A DNA stretch of 64,000 bases from Rhizobium sp. Leaf371 (GTDB lineage: Bacteria > Pseudomonadota > Alphaproteobacteria > Rhizobiales > Rhizobiaceae), in assembly GCF_001424045.1 (NCBI RefSeq), contig NZ_LMQB01000012.1, positions 64,973 through 128,972 on the forward strand, written 5' to 3'. The position numbers were made by a program, and so were the translations under genes. Positions 1-9,036 of this stretch are shown in pieces (position 1 is the stretch's first letter; each line of letters opens with the position of its first letter). The notes beneath the pieces are model-generated. The model was not told where the DNA came from. It saw nothing but the letters and a program-made list of their open reading frames with translations, and searched no databases.

Positions 1-279
1 GCCGGCTATGACATTCTGTGTCGGATCATGGCAGCCGCACCGTCGAATCAGGGGCGGGGTGCCGATGTCGAAGGGGACTTGCCGCACCGGCACTGCCGGC
101 GAACACGGACCTGACGCACTGGACGAAAAGATGTCGCAGCCCCGCCCGCTCGTCGGCCGTCGCTGCGCCGGAGCGATCGCGATGCTGACCGCGCGCATCC
201 GGAACAAACGCCACGCCCGGTCAGGGTCGTGACGTCGGCATGTTCCCGTCAATGCCCGTCAAGGACTGTGAGGCCGTGA
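1..279. other. Leader region without a supported gene
   Basis: Short open frames occur on both strands, but none has a convincing ribosome binding site or recognisable protein. The stretch probably contains the promoter of the PAS/receiver gene that follows. The upstream neighbour lies outside the window. Confidence 0.4.
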
Positions 280-2088
280 ATGAATGATGTCGCGTCATCT
301 GGCGCACCTGTCCAGCACGCTCTGCTGGAAGCGGTCACGGATGCGCTGGGCCTGGCGATCTTCATCTGCGACCGCAACGATGAATTGATCTTTGCCAGCA
401 AGCCGATACAGCAGTTCTACCCCGTCGAGGACAGGCTTCTTGCCCGCGGCACGCGGCTGCGCGACTTTCTCGGTGCCGTGTTCGATCTCGGCGTCCGCGC
501 CGGCACGGTGACGCAAAGCAGCCGCCGGCGCGTCAATCGCGAGGAATGGATTTCCGAACGCGTCTCCCTGCACTGGCGCGAGCGCTACGACGTGGTCGAG
601 CGCATCGCCCAGCAGCGCTGGATCAGCGTGCGCAAGCGCCGGTTGGCAAGCGGCCTCTGCGTCGTTTCGATGACCGATGTTTCCGAACTGAAGAAGAAGG
701 AGGAGCGGCTCGCGCTCGATCTGGAACGGGCGGAAATGACGGAGGGCATTCTCGACGGCCTGCCCAATCCGATCTGCGTGAAAGACCGCAGCCTGAAATA
801 TATCGGCGTCAACAAGGCCTTCTGCGACCTGCACGGCATGACCGCCGATCAGATTCTCGGGCGTTCCGTCTGGGATTTCATCGAGCCGGATCTGGCCGAA
901 AAGTTCGAGAAATCCGATCGCATGGTGCTGGAGACCGGCCGCGACTACAGCCTGCCGGAGCAGATCGTTCGCGCGAACGGCGACGATTGCTGGGTGGTCA
1001 CGCACAAATACCGCGTTGGCGACGCGCAGCGCGGCCTGCTCGTCACCTGCATGAACGACGTCACCGACGTCGTCGTCGGTTTCGAGGACGGCGCGATTTC
1101 GTCGGAGCTGGCACGGAGCCTCGCCGTCAAGCATTATGGCGCGTTCGAACCGGCGCAGAACTGTCATGATCCCTACCGGGCGCTCGACCTGCACGTCCTC
1201 GCCCATCCGGCGCGGGCCGCGCCCGAAACGCTCGTACTGCCGGCCGAGCCGCCGAAGGCTGCAAGCGCGGAGACCTGCGGTCGCATTCTCGTGGTGACGC
1301 CGGACGTCTTCCGCGAGGCGCATCTCGTCGTGCTTCTCTCGGGTCTCGGCCACGAGGTCTGCGCCCTGCGGTCCGCGTCCGAAGTCACGGCCTTTCTCGA
1401 TGAAATCCGCACGGAGAAACTCGGCCTCGATCTCGTGCTCCTCCATCCCGCCTTCGCGGCGCTCGCCGATAGGGTCGCGCCCGGCAAGGGCACCGGCGCC
1501 GATTCAGGCCCGTCGGCTCTCGTTCTCGATCCGGCCTGGACCGACGAGGCGCTGGAAGAGGCCGTCTTTCAGGCCCTGCAGGCCGGTCCGGCACAGGCGG
1601 CACGTGCGATCGAAAACAACGAGCCCGCCGACCTGTTGCAGTCGCCCGCCGACTGGGAAATCGTCCTGCCGGAAGCCGGACGCTCGACCTCCGACATCGA
1701 TGTCCTCGTTGCCGAGGACAACGACATCAACCAGTTCGTCTTCTCCCAGATCCTCGAAGGGCTCGGCCTGTCCTATCGGATTGCCGCCAACGGCGAAGAG
1801 GCCGTGCGGTTCTGGCAGCAGTATCACCCGCAGCTCATCCTCATGGATGTCTCGATGCCGGTCATGAACGGTTTCGATGCGGCCCGCACGATCCGGGCGG
1901 CGGAAGCGCGCCTGTCCGTCCGCACGCCGATCGTCGCGGTGACGACGCAGGCGCTCGACATCGATCTGGAACAGGCACGTGCCGCCGGCATGGACGATCA
2001 CATCGTCAAGCCGATCAGCCCCGACATGATCGAGCGCGTCCGCAACCAGTATTTGAAAAACGGCGCTGACTATCGCCAGCAGCGCTGA
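280..2088 (+). CDS. PAS-domain protein with a degenerate and an intact receiver domain
   Basis: A 602-residue, probably cytoplasmic signalling protein. An N-terminal PAS-like segment (about residues 15-135) is followed by a short coiled linker and a second PAS domain (about 150-260). Residues about 335-430 resemble a receiver fold but read LVLLHP where the phosphoacceptor Asp should be. A complete CheY-like receiver ends the protein (about 475-595): acidic pocket in VAEDNDINQ, phosphoacceptor Asp in LILMDVSMP, switch Thr in VAVTTQ and Lys in HIVKPIS. No HisKA or HATPase domain is visible, so it resembles a hybrid sensor kinase that lost its catalytic core and would need an external kinase or phosphotransferase. 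A GGDEF-EAL gene follows on the same strand 177 bases later and may be its functional partner. The start is the second ATG of an ATGAATGATG run. Confidence 0.8.
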   Translation: MNDVASSGAPVQHALLEAVTDALGLAIFICDRNDELIFASKPIQQFYPVEDRLLARGTRLRDFLGAVFDLGVRAGTVTQSSRRRVNREEWISERVSLHWRERYDVVERIAQQRWISVRKRRLASGLCVVSMTDVSELKKKEERLALDLERAEMTEGILDGLPNPICVKDRSLKYIGVNKAFCDLHGMTADQILGRSVWDFIEPDLAEKFEKSDRMVLETGRDYSLPEQIVRANGDDCWVVTHKYRVGDAQRGLLVTCMNDVTDVVVGFEDGAISSELARSLAVKHYGAFEPAQNCHDPYRALDLHVLAHPARAAPETLVLPAEPPKAASAETCGRILVVTPDVFREAHLVVLLSGLGHEVCALRSASEVTAFLDEIRTEKLGLDLVLLHPAFAALADRVAPGKGTGADSGPSALVLDPAWTDEALEEAVFQALQAGPAQAARAIENNEPADLLQSPADWEIVLPEAGRSTSDIDVLVAEDNDINQFVFSQILEGLGLSYRIAANGEEAVRFWQQYHPQLILMDVSMPVMNGFDAARTIRAAEARLSVRTPIVAVTTQALDIDLEQARAAGMDDHIVKPISPDMIERVRNQYLKNGADYRQQR

Positions 2089-2265
2089 TACGCTTTTCAC
2101 GATAGTTGAAGATATACTGCACCCACAAGTACTTAGTCTCCGGATTTATTTGCCTTTATGCAAGTCTCACGAGAATTAGGGATCCCGGCTGTTGCAATTT
2201 CTTAATGGTCTGCCACCATGGTCCAAGCGGTCAGCGTGCCGACTGAGATGTGCAGGACCTCCGCG

Positions 2266-3750
2266 ATGGATCAGGACGAAAAGACTTCGCGCCAGAAGGA
2301 GCGGTCACGGGTTGCCCCGCAGAGCCGGCCGGCGGTCTATGCGGCCATGTCCCCGCGCGCCGGCGACGTGCCTGCGGAGTATCATCCGTCCGCCCTGCAC
2401 GACCCCGCCGCGCGATCACGCTATCCCACCGATCTTCATGCCCTGGCCTTCGTCGATCCGCTGACGGGGCTCGGCAATGCCAACCGCCTGCGCGAGACGG
2501 TGCGCGAGATCGCGACGGAACGCGCCGCCGATCCCGCACCCTTCACCATCGGCCTTGCCAATCTCGACGGTTTCAAGCCGCTCAACGATCTCTTCGGCCA
2601 CGATGCCGGCAACGAGATCCTCTGCCAGGTCGCCCGGCGCCTGGAAGCCTGCATGCCGGATGGCTCGACGGTCATCCGCATGGGCAATGACGAATTCGCC
2701 TTCGTGCTGCCGCTGGTCTTCGAGCGCAAGGGCGCCGAGCGGATCGGCCATATGCTGAAGGAAGTGCTGCAGGCGCCCTTCGATCTGGCCGAGCGCACGG
2801 TCCGTCTCTCCGCCTCCTTCGGCTTTGCGGTCTATCCCTTTGCCGGCGAGGCCTATGACGATCTGCTGAAGAGCGCCGATACCGCCCTCTATCGGTCGAA
2901 GCGCCGCGGGCGCGGGCAGATCACCGTCTATTCGCAGGAAATCGCCCAGGAGATGCGGCGCGCGACGCAGCTGGAGCAGGCCCTGCGCAACGCCATCATC
3001 GCCGACGAGATCGACGTGCATTTCCAGCCGATCGTCAGTCTCGATACGGACATGGTGGTCGGGTTCGAAGCCTTGGCGCGCTGGTGCGACAGGGATCTCG
3101 GCTATGTCTCGCCCGCCGTGTTCGTGCCGCTGGCCGAAGAGCGCGGCTTCATCGATGCCCTTTCGGAAACCCTGCTGCGCAAGGCGGCGGAAGCCGCACT
3201 GCTCTGGCCGAAGGAGCTGTTCCTCTCCTTCAACCTCTCCTCCGCGCAGCTCATGGACCTGTCGACCAGCAGCACCGTGCTCGCCATCATCCACCGCGTC
3301 GGCCTCGATCCGCGTCGCCTGGAACTCGAGATCACCGAGACGGCGATGATGAGCGATGCCGATATGGCGCAGAAGATCGTCAAGGAACTGCGGGACGCCG
3401 GTGTGCGCATCTCGCTGGACGATTTCGGCACCGGCCAGTCGAGCCTCGGGCGGCTGCGCGACTTCACCTTCGACAAGGTGAAGATCGACCGGTCCTTCGT
3501 CTGCCGCATCGTCAACGATCGGGCCTCCGAGCACATCATCAAGGCGATCGTCACCATGTGCGACGGTCTCGGCCTCGAGGTTGTGGCGGAAGGCATCGAG
3601 GATTTCGCCGAGGCGCTGAAGCTCAAGGGTCTCGGCTGTGGCATGGGGCAGGGCTATTTCTACGGGAAGCCCGCCGATGCCACTGCGACCCTGCGCTATC
3701 TGCGCGAGCGCTACCTTCCCACGGACGCCAAGCGTCCAATCGCGATCTGA
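2266..3750 (+). CDS. GGDEF-EAL protein, probable c-di-GMP phosphodiesterase
   Basis: A cytoplasmic protein of about 494 residues with no membrane segment. The GGDEF domain (about residues 60-230) has the altered signature MGNDEF, which argues against cyclase activity. The EAL domain (about 245-485) keeps the catalytic landmarks: EALARW, the NLSSAQL Asn, EITE, DDFGTGQSSL, KIDRSF, and AEGIE with GQGYFYGKP at the end. It is therefore more likely to degrade cyclic di-GMP, with the GGDEF part perhaps sensing GTP. An upstream in-frame Met at 2218 exists; the start at 2266 was chosen because homology-like sequence begins downstream and the extension is unremarkable, but this is not decisive. It follows the kinase-less receiver protein on the same strand, suggesting a phospho-relay to c-di-GMP link. 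Confidence 0.85.
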   Translation: MDQDEKTSRQKERSRVAPQSRPAVYAAMSPRAGDVPAEYHPSALHDPAARSRYPTDLHALAFVDPLTGLGNANRLRETVREIATERAADPAPFTIGLANLDGFKPLNDLFGHDAGNEILCQVARRLEACMPDGSTVIRMGNDEFAFVLPLVFERKGAERIGHMLKEVLQAPFDLAERTVRLSASFGFAVYPFAGEAYDDLLKSADTALYRSKRRGRGQITVYSQEIAQEMRRATQLEQALRNAIIADEIDVHFQPIVSLDTDMVVGFEALARWCDRDLGYVSPAVFVPLAEERGFIDALSETLLRKAAEAALLWPKELFLSFNLSSAQLMDLSTSSTVLAIIHRVGLDPRRLELEITETAMMSDADMAQKIVKELRDAGVRISLDDFGTGQSSLGRLRDFTFDKVKIDRSFVCRIVNDRASEHIIKAIVTMCDGLGLEVVAEGIEDFAEALKLKGLGCGMGQGYFYGKPADATATLRYLRERYLPTDAKRPIAI

Positions 3751-3770
3751 ACGCGTCTCGTCTCTCAGCC

Positions 3771-3805
3771 GAACAAACGAAAACGGCGGTGCTTTCGCAC
3801 CGCCG
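3771..3805 (-). terminator. Rho-independent terminator of the PRC-barrel gene
   Basis: A perfect 9-bp stem, CGGCGGTGC/GCACCGCCG with a 4-base loop (3784-3805), is followed on the minus strand by a T-rich run (complement of 3771-3783). It lies 24 bases beyond the minus-strand PRC-barrel stop and may also limit read-through from the plus-strand GGDEF-EAL gene. Confidence 0.8.
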
Positions 3806-3828
3806 CTCGATAATCCAACTGAAGCGGA

Positions 3829-4449
3829 TTACGGGTTCGTCGTGGCCGGCTGGCCGGCAGGGGCAGCGCCACCGGCGGGCGCCATCGTGTTGTTGCCGGC
3901 CGGCGCCATCGGCGTCGTCGACGAGGTGGTGGAGCCGTCGACTGGGGTTGCCGAATTCTGCTCGGCCACCTGGGCGGCCTTCGTCTTGAACTCCGGTGCG
4001 GACTTCAGCGTGTCGGCCGTTTCGGTCGTGGTCAGCTTCAGATCGTCGGAGTTCGGGACTTCGGCGACCGTCACCTTGTCGAGCGGTACGGCGACGTTCT
4101 TTTCGCCGATGCCGAGGAAGCCGCCGACGCCGATCACGGCTGCTTCGACGGAGCCGTCCTTGGAGAAGATCACATCGTTGATTTCGCCGATGCTTTCATC
4201 CGAGGAGTTGTAGACCGACTGGCCGAGATAGGTGCTGGCAGCGATCTGGTCTGCACCCTGTTCGGTGATGTAGTCACCGGAGGAGGCCTGCGTGCCCATC
4301 GGTGCGGCTGCGGCCGGTGCCTTGTCGGTTGCCATCGGTGCGGCCGGTGCCGGCTGTGCGGCATCCTGCGCGGAGGCGAACGGTGCGAAGGCGACGATGC
4401 CGGCAAAGAGGGCGCCGGCGGCGACGGAAGTAACGAGCTTGTTGGTCAT
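3829..4449 (-). CDS. Secreted PRC-barrel domain protein
   Basis: 206 residues. A clear Sec signal peptide (residues 1-27, ending near FASAQ) is followed by an Ala/Pro-rich linker. A PRC-barrel domain (about 75-150) has the typical YLGQSVY start and a GEINDVIFSKDG strand, and the tail is low-complexity, rich in Ala, Thr, Pro and Gly. PRC-barrel proteins of this kind are common in Rhizobiales as envelope proteins of unknown function. The gene is monocistronic: its own terminator lies downstream and the sugar operon upstream ends in a separate terminator. Confidence 0.85.
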   Translation of the reverse strand: MTNKLVTSVAAGALFAGIVAFAPFASAQDAAQPAPAAPMATDKAPAAAAPMGTQASSGDYITEQGADQIAASTYLGQSVYNSSDESIGEINDVIFSKDGSVEAAVIGVGGFLGIGEKNVAVPLDKVTVAEVPNSDDLKLTTTETADTLKSAPEFKTKAAQVAEQNSATPVDGSTTSSTTPMAPAGNNTMAPAGGAAPAGQPATTNP

Positions 4450-4552
4450 GATGTAACCTTCCTATTCGGTTTCTTCTCGGATCGTGGCGCGGGGTTCAAA
4501 CACGCCGCACCGGTGATGCTGAGAGAACGGCTCGTCCCGGAAAGTGGTTCCG

Positions 4553-4595
4553 AAAAAAAATGGCCTGCGGAAAGCGGAACTTTCGGCAGGCCATC
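4553..4595 (-). terminator. Rho-independent terminator of the sugar-acid operon
   Basis: On the minus strand a stem ATGGCCTGC...GCAGGCCAT, extended by GAAAG/CTTTC, is followed directly by eight T residues (complement of 4553-4560). It lies 70 bases past the dehydratase stop and closes the five-gene operon. Confidence 0.9.
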
Positions 4596-4664
4596 TCGTC
4601 AATATCGACCGGCCAAATGCTGTGGCCGGCCGTCCAGCGCCCTCAAGCGCCCTCAAGCGATCGA

Positions 4665-6392
4665 TCAGTGGCTCTCGCGGAACACCTCGCTGCCGCTGCC
4701 GCCGACGAGGAAATCGAGATCCGCGCCCTTGTCGGCCTGCAGAACCGTATCCTGGTAGAGCTTGTAATAGCCGCGCGTCCATTTCGGCTCGGGCGCCACC
4801 CAGGCGGCCATGCGCGCGGCGAATTCCTCGTCCGGGATCATCAGGTTCAATTCGCCCTTCAGCGTGTCGAGACGGATGCGGTCGCCGGTCTTGACGATGG
4901 CGAGCGGCCCGCCCGCATGGGCTTCCGGGCTGACATGCAGCACCACGGTGCCGAACGCCGTGCCGGACATGCGGGCGTCGGAGATGCGCACCATGTCGCG
5001 CACGCCCTTTTCCACCAGCCGTCGCGGGATCGGCATGTTGCCGACTTCCGCCATGCCGGGATAGCCCTTCGGGCCGCAGCCCTTCAGCACGAGGATCGTG
5101 TCTTCGGTGACGTCGAGGTCGGGATCGTCGATCTGCGCCTTCATGTCCTCGATCGTCTCGAACACATGCGCCGGGCCCTCGTGCACCAGCAGGTGCTCGC
5201 TGGCGGCCGACGGCTTGATGACGGCGCCGTTGGGCGACAGGTTGCCGCGCAGGATGCGGATGCCGCCGGCCTTGCGCAGCGGATTGTCGAGCGGCCGGAT
5301 GACGTCGTCGTTGAAGACTTCGGCATCCTTGTAATAATCCGAGATGGGACAGCCGTAGACGGTCGGCGCATCGGCATGCAGCATATCCTGGATGCGGTTC
5401 ATCACGGCGGGCAGGCCGCCGGCATAGGCCAGATCCTCGATCAGGTACTGGCCGGAGGGCATGCAGTTGACGATGCAGGGAACCTGCGCGCCGACGCGGT
5501 CGAAATCGTCGAGCGTCAGATCGACGCCGGCACGTCCGGCGATCGCCAGCAGATGCACGACCGCATTGGTCGAGCCGCCGACGGCCGCATTGGCGACGAT
5601 GCCGTTCTCGAAATTCTTCTTGGTGAGGATCTTCGACAGGCGCAGGTCTTCGTGCACCATGTCGACGATCCGCTTGCCGGTCATGTGGCTCAGCGCCATG
5701 CGGCGCGCGTCGACGGCGGGCAGCGCCGCGTTCAGCGGCAGCGACAGACCCATGGCTTCCACCACCGAGGCCATGGTCGTGGCCGTGCCCATCGTCATGC
5801 AGACGCCGGGCGAACGCGACATGCCGCTTTCCGCCGCCATGAACTCCGCCAGACTCATCTTGCCGGCGCGCACATCCTCGGAGAATTTCCAGACGTCGGT
5901 GCCGGAGCCGATATCCTTGCCGCGCCATTTGCCGTTCAGCATGGGGCCGGAGGAGACGACGATGGTCGGCAGGTCGACCGAGGCGGCGCCCATCAGCTGG
6001 CCGGGCGTGGTCTTGTCGCAGCCGCCGAGCAGCACGACGCCGTCGATGCCATAGGCGCGGATGGCCTCTTCCACGTCCATGGCCAGCAGGTTGCGGAACA
6101 GCATGGCCGTCGGCCGCATCTGGGTTTCGCCGAGCGAGGAGACAGGGAATTCGACCGGGAAGCCGCCGGCCTCCCAGACGCCGCGCTTCACGCCTTCGGC
6201 GAGAATCCGCAGATGGCTGTTGCAGGGCGTCAGTTCCGACCAGGTGTTGCAGATGCCGATGATCGGACGTCCGTCGAAGGCATGGTCCGGAAAGCCCTGG
6301 TTCTTCATCCAGGAGCGGTGGATGAACCCGTCCTTGTCGGTGCCGCCATACCAGTGGCGGCTTCTCAGTTCCCGTTTCTTCTCGTCGCTCAT
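4665..6392 (-). CDS. IlvD/Edd-family sugar acid dehydratase
   Basis: 575 residues. The family uses a [2Fe-2S] cluster to dehydrate sugar acids (or dihydroxy acids in true IlvD). Candidate cluster Cys are seen in SELTPCNSHL, LLGGCDKTTPG and SPGVCMTMG. The WYGG N-terminus and the C-terminal ISDARMSGTAFGTVVLH resemble rhizobial L-arabinonate/galactonate-type dehydratases more than biosynthetic IlvD. The start at 6392 (MSDEKK) has an AGGGAGG five bases upstream, better than the longer frame at 6431. It is the last gene of an operon with a lactonase, aldolase, kinase and dehydrogenase, so a galactonate-like acid going to 2-keto-3-deoxygalactonate is likely. The exact substrate cannot be read from sequence. 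Confidence 0.88.
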   Translation of the reverse strand: MSDEKKRELRSRHWYGGTDKDGFIHRSWMKNQGFPDHAFDGRPIIGICNTWSELTPCNSHLRILAEGVKRGVWEAGGFPVEFPVSSLGETQMRPTAMLFRNLLAMDVEEAIRAYGIDGVVLLGGCDKTTPGQLMGAASVDLPTIVVSSGPMLNGKWRGKDIGSGTDVWKFSEDVRAGKMSLAEFMAAESGMSRSPGVCMTMGTATTMASVVEAMGLSLPLNAALPAVDARRMALSHMTGKRIVDMVHEDLRLSKILTKKNFENGIVANAAVGGSTNAVVHLLAIAGRAGVDLTLDDFDRVGAQVPCIVNCMPSGQYLIEDLAYAGGLPAVMNRIQDMLHADAPTVYGCPISDYYKDAEVFNDDVIRPLDNPLRKAGGIRILRGNLSPNGAVIKPSAASEHLLVHEGPAHVFETIEDMKAQIDDPDLDVTEDTILVLKGCGPKGYPGMAEVGNMPIPRRLVEKGVRDMVRISDARMSGTAFGTVVLHVSPEAHAGGPLAIVKTGDRIRLDTLKGELNLMIPDEEFAARMAAWVAPEPKWTRGYYKLYQDTVLQADKGADLDFLVGGSGSEVFRESH

Positions 6393-6510
6393 GGAAGCCT
6401 CCCTTTGGCGCGGCGCTTCGGCCGTTCCCAAATTGTCCTACTTTTTGTCGTCTCGACTGTAAATCGGCGATGACGCGCTCTCTGTCGAGAGGCGCGCATG
6501 CCGGAAGCGG

Positions 6511-7383
6511 TCAGAGCTTGTAGACGGGCTCGAACCGGCCCTTGACCGCGACGTCGAGCAGGAAGGTCTTGCCGGCATCCGCATCCGTGGAGCGGGCCGC
6601 CGCGTCCATTCCCTGCCAGGCCGAGGTGAAGAGCACGCGGTCGGCGCTGCGCCCGACGAAGGCCGGGCAGCTCGGCTGCGTCACGGGCACGCTGTGCCGC
6701 GCCACGCGCTTGCCCTCGGGCGAATAGACGTCGATGGCGGAGGCCCCCCAGCGCGCGACCCAGATCAGGCCTTCGGCATCGCACACCGCGCCGTCGAACC
6801 CGCCTTCGCTTTCCGGCTCCTCGGCCATCAGCACGGGCGCGCTCGTCGGCAGGCCGGTTGCCGGATCGAGCGCGACGCGCATGAAACGGTTGAGGCCCGT
6901 GTCGGAGTAATAGCCGGTGCGGCCGTCCGGCGAAAAGCAGATGCCGTTCGGGATGGTGACGTCGCCGACGATGCGCGTCACGGTGCCCTTGGCGACGTGA
7001 TAGATCGCGCCGGCGTTCTTTTCGGCGTTCCGGCCCATCGTGCTGATCCACAGCGCGCCCGAGGCATGCACGCGGCCGTCATTGGAGCGGTTGCCGGGCT
7101 TGTCCTCGATGTCGGCATATGTCTCGAACGCGCCCGTCTCGGCATCGCGCAGGAACAGGCCCTGATCGCTGGCGATCAGCTGACGCTCGCCATCGACCAG
7201 CGCCATGACGCTGGCAAGGAAATTCAGCGGCTGGACACTCTTCGCGCCGCTGTCGAGATGCAGCCCGTGCAGCTCTCGCCCGACGATGTTGAACCACCAG
7301 ACCGTGCCGGTGGAGGGGTCGTAGACCGGACCTTCGCCCAGTTCCGACGGATTGTCGCTGACGATCTTTGCAGAGGCGCTCAT
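6511..7383 (-). CDS. SMP-30/gluconolactonase-family lactonase
   Basis: 290 residues, the usual length for a six-bladed SMP-30/regucalcin-like beta-propeller. Metal-site landmarks include the GEGPVYD Glu near residue 17, the NDGRVHASG Asn/Asp near 104 and the IPNGICFSPDG Asn near 147. In this operon it should hydrolyse the sugar lactone made by the SDR dehydrogenase, supplying the acid to the dehydratase. Its start codon overlaps the aldolase stop by four bases, so the two are translationally coupled. A 118-base gap separates it from the dehydratase gene. Confidence 0.88.
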   Translation of the reverse strand: MSASAKIVSDNPSELGEGPVYDPSTGTVWWFNIVGRELHGLHLDSGAKSVQPLNFLASVMALVDGERQLIASDQGLFLRDAETGAFETYADIEDKPGNRSNDGRVHASGALWISTMGRNAEKNAGAIYHVAKGTVTRIVGDVTIPNGICFSPDGRTGYYSDTGLNRFMRVALDPATGLPTSAPVLMAEEPESEGGFDGAVCDAEGLIWVARWGASAIDVYSPEGKRVARHSVPVTQPSCPAFVGRSADRVLFTSAWQGMDAAARSTDADAGKTFLLDVAVKGRFEPVYKL

Positions 7384-8033
7384 GCGGATGCTCCATAGCC
7401 CGATGTTCCATAAACGGCGTCGTAGGCCTTGGTGGTGATGCGGGCGCGGGCGCCGATCTCCGCCGCACTCATGCCGACCTTGTAGATGCTCGACCCGAGG
7501 CCAAAACTCTTGATGCCGATCTTGGCATATTCCGCGAAATTCGTCTCCGACACGCCGCCGACGGCCGCGATTTCCAGATCGGTCGGCAGCACCGCGCGGA
7601 TGGCCGAAATGCCGGACGCGCCGAGCACGCTGGCCGGGAAGAATTTGAGCCCCGTCGCACCGGCGCCCGCCGCCGCCAGCGCTTCCGTCGGCGTGAACAC
7701 GCCGGGCATGGTCACCATGCCCTTGGAGGCCGCATGCGCAATGACGTCCACATCGACGTTGGGGCTGACGAACAGCCGGCCGCCGGCCTGCTCCAGTTGC
7801 TCGACCTGATCCTTCGTCAGCACGGTACCGGCACCGATGAGGCAGTTGGCCGGCGCCGTCTTCACGGCGATCTCGATCGAGCGGAACGGGTCCGGCGAGT
7901 TCAGCGGGATCTCGATGGCCGTGAACTCGGCCTCGACGAGTTCCGCAATCGCGGCTTCCGTTTCCTCGGGCTTCAGCCCGCGCAGGATGGCGATCAGCGG
8001 ATATTTCATGGTGGGAAAGGGAACGCGTGTCAT
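7380..8033 (-). CDS. dgoA: 2-dehydro-3-deoxy-6-phosphogalactonate aldolase
   Basis: 217 residues, class I KDPG/KDPGal aldolase family. The Schiff-base Lys lies in GLKFFPAS, the catalytic Glu in AIEIPLNSP, and the GAGTVL and VSPNVD segments are typical. It cleaves the phosphorylated keto-deoxy sugar acid to pyruvate and glyceraldehyde 3-phosphate. Pairing with a DgoK-type kinase favours the galactonate branch (KDPGal) over Entner-Doudoroff Eda, though the family cannot be split with certainty by eye. It follows the kinase by 58 bases and overlaps the lactonase. Confidence 0.88.
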   Translation of the reverse strand: MTRVPFPTMKYPLIAILRGLKPEETEAAIAELVEAEFTAIEIPLNSPDPFRSIEIAVKTAPANCLIGAGTVLTKDQVEQLEQAGGRLFVSPNVDVDVIAHAASKGMVTMPGVFTPTEALAAAGAGATGLKFFPASVLGASGISAIRAVLPTDLEIAAVGGVSETNFAEYAKIGIKSFGLGSSIYKVGMSAAEIGARARITTKAYDAVYGTSGYGASA

Positions 8034-8091
8034 GATGTCGTCTTTCTGGAAAGATCTCGAAATGGCTTGAAACCGCAGGGGCGGGGGCCGG

Positions 8092-9036
8092 TCACGCCGG
8101 CCACAGCGCGCGTGCCGCCGCCGCCAGCCCGTCGCGGACGGCCTCGTCGGCGTCGATCAGCTCGCTCGTGAGGCCGGCGGCCGTCAGCGCCTGCGTATAG
8201 AGCCCGGCGAGCGGGCCGGAGGCGACGAGGCTGACCGGCGCCCTGACCGCCCCCCTGATCGCCCCTTGCGCATCGGCCGCGAGCGTCGTCGCGCCCGCGA
8301 TCTCCAGGCCGATCATCAGGCCCGACAGCCGCGCCTTTGCCTCCGTCGGGCCGTGCCCGTGCAGCAACTGGCCGGAGCGAACGGTGAAGAGCAGGTTCGT
8401 CGCCATGCCGGGATTGGCCATGGCCTCGGCAACCGCTGCCACGAAGGCCGGATGCGTGCCGTCGAAGGCGCCGGCCTCCGCCACCGCGTGGCTGAGGATC
8501 GACTGTCGCGACACGACGTCGAACAGTTCGCCGCTCATGAAGGTCGAGAACCGCTCGACCGTGCCGTCGGCCACGCGCACCCATTTGCTGTGCGTGCCCG
8601 GCATGCAGACGAGCCGCGTGCCGGCGAGCGCGCCGACGCTGCCGAGCAGTTGCGTCTCCTCGCCGCGCATGACATCGGGCATGGCGGCATCGCGCTGGGC
8701 GAGCCCCGGCAGGATACGGATGTCGCGCGCCGCATCGGGCACCACGACCGCATGCCGGACGATCTCGGACAGGGCGGCCGGCGTGTCGAGATAGCCCGCC
8801 TCAACCCAGCCCTGCCGCGCCCCGGCCATGCCGCAGATCACCACCGGCAGGCTTCGGCTGGCGCCCATCGCCTCCAGATGCTGTTCCAGCACGGCGGAAA
8901 AGCCGGTCTTTGCGGCCGTCGTCATGCCCTCGGCACTGCGGCGCTCGGACAGGGCCTCCCCCGTTTCGCCGATCAGCCAGATCCGGAAACTCGACGTTCC
9001 CCAGTCTGCCGCCGCATAGCTTGCCGTTGTCGTCAC
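8092..9036 (-). CDS. dgoK: 2-dehydro-3-deoxygalactonokinase
   Basis: 314 residues of the DgoK family (ASKHA-type sugar kinase fold). Visible landmarks are the N-terminal ADWGTSSFRIWL phosphate-binding loop, the GMAGARQGW segment near 95, the PGTHSKWV motif near 155 and FTVRSGQLLHG near 220. It phosphorylates 2-keto-3-deoxygalactonate with ATP before aldol cleavage. The start codon is GTG and overlaps the dehydrogenase stop (GTGA), so the two genes are translationally coupled. Confidence 0.9.
   Translation of the reverse strand: MTTTASYAAADWGTSSFRIWLIGETGEALSERRSAEGMTTAAKTGFSAVLEQHLEAMGASRSLPVVICGMAGARQGWVEAGYLDTPAALSEIVRHAVVVPDAARDIRILPGLAQRDAAMPDVMRGEETQLLGSVGALAGTRLVCMPGTHSKWVRVADGTVERFSTFMSGELFDVVSRQSILSHAVAEAGAFDGTHPAFVAAVAEAMANPGMATNLLFTVRSGQLLHGHGPTEAKARLSGLMIGLEIAGATTLAADAQGAIRGAVRAPVSLVASGPLAGLYTQALTAAGLTSELIDADEAVRDGLAAAARALWPA

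Noticed and set aside
4665-6392. The dehydratase as branched-chain amino acid IlvD
   Set aside because: The WYGG start, motif set and operon with lactonase, kinase and aldolase favour sugar-acid dehydratase; IlvD is not expected in such an operon.
4560-6473. A 637-codon plus-strand frame opposite the dehydratase
   Set aside because: It is the antisense shadow of a well-supported IlvD/Edd gene with a strong ribosome site and terminator. The translation is His/Arg/Asp-rich without domains.
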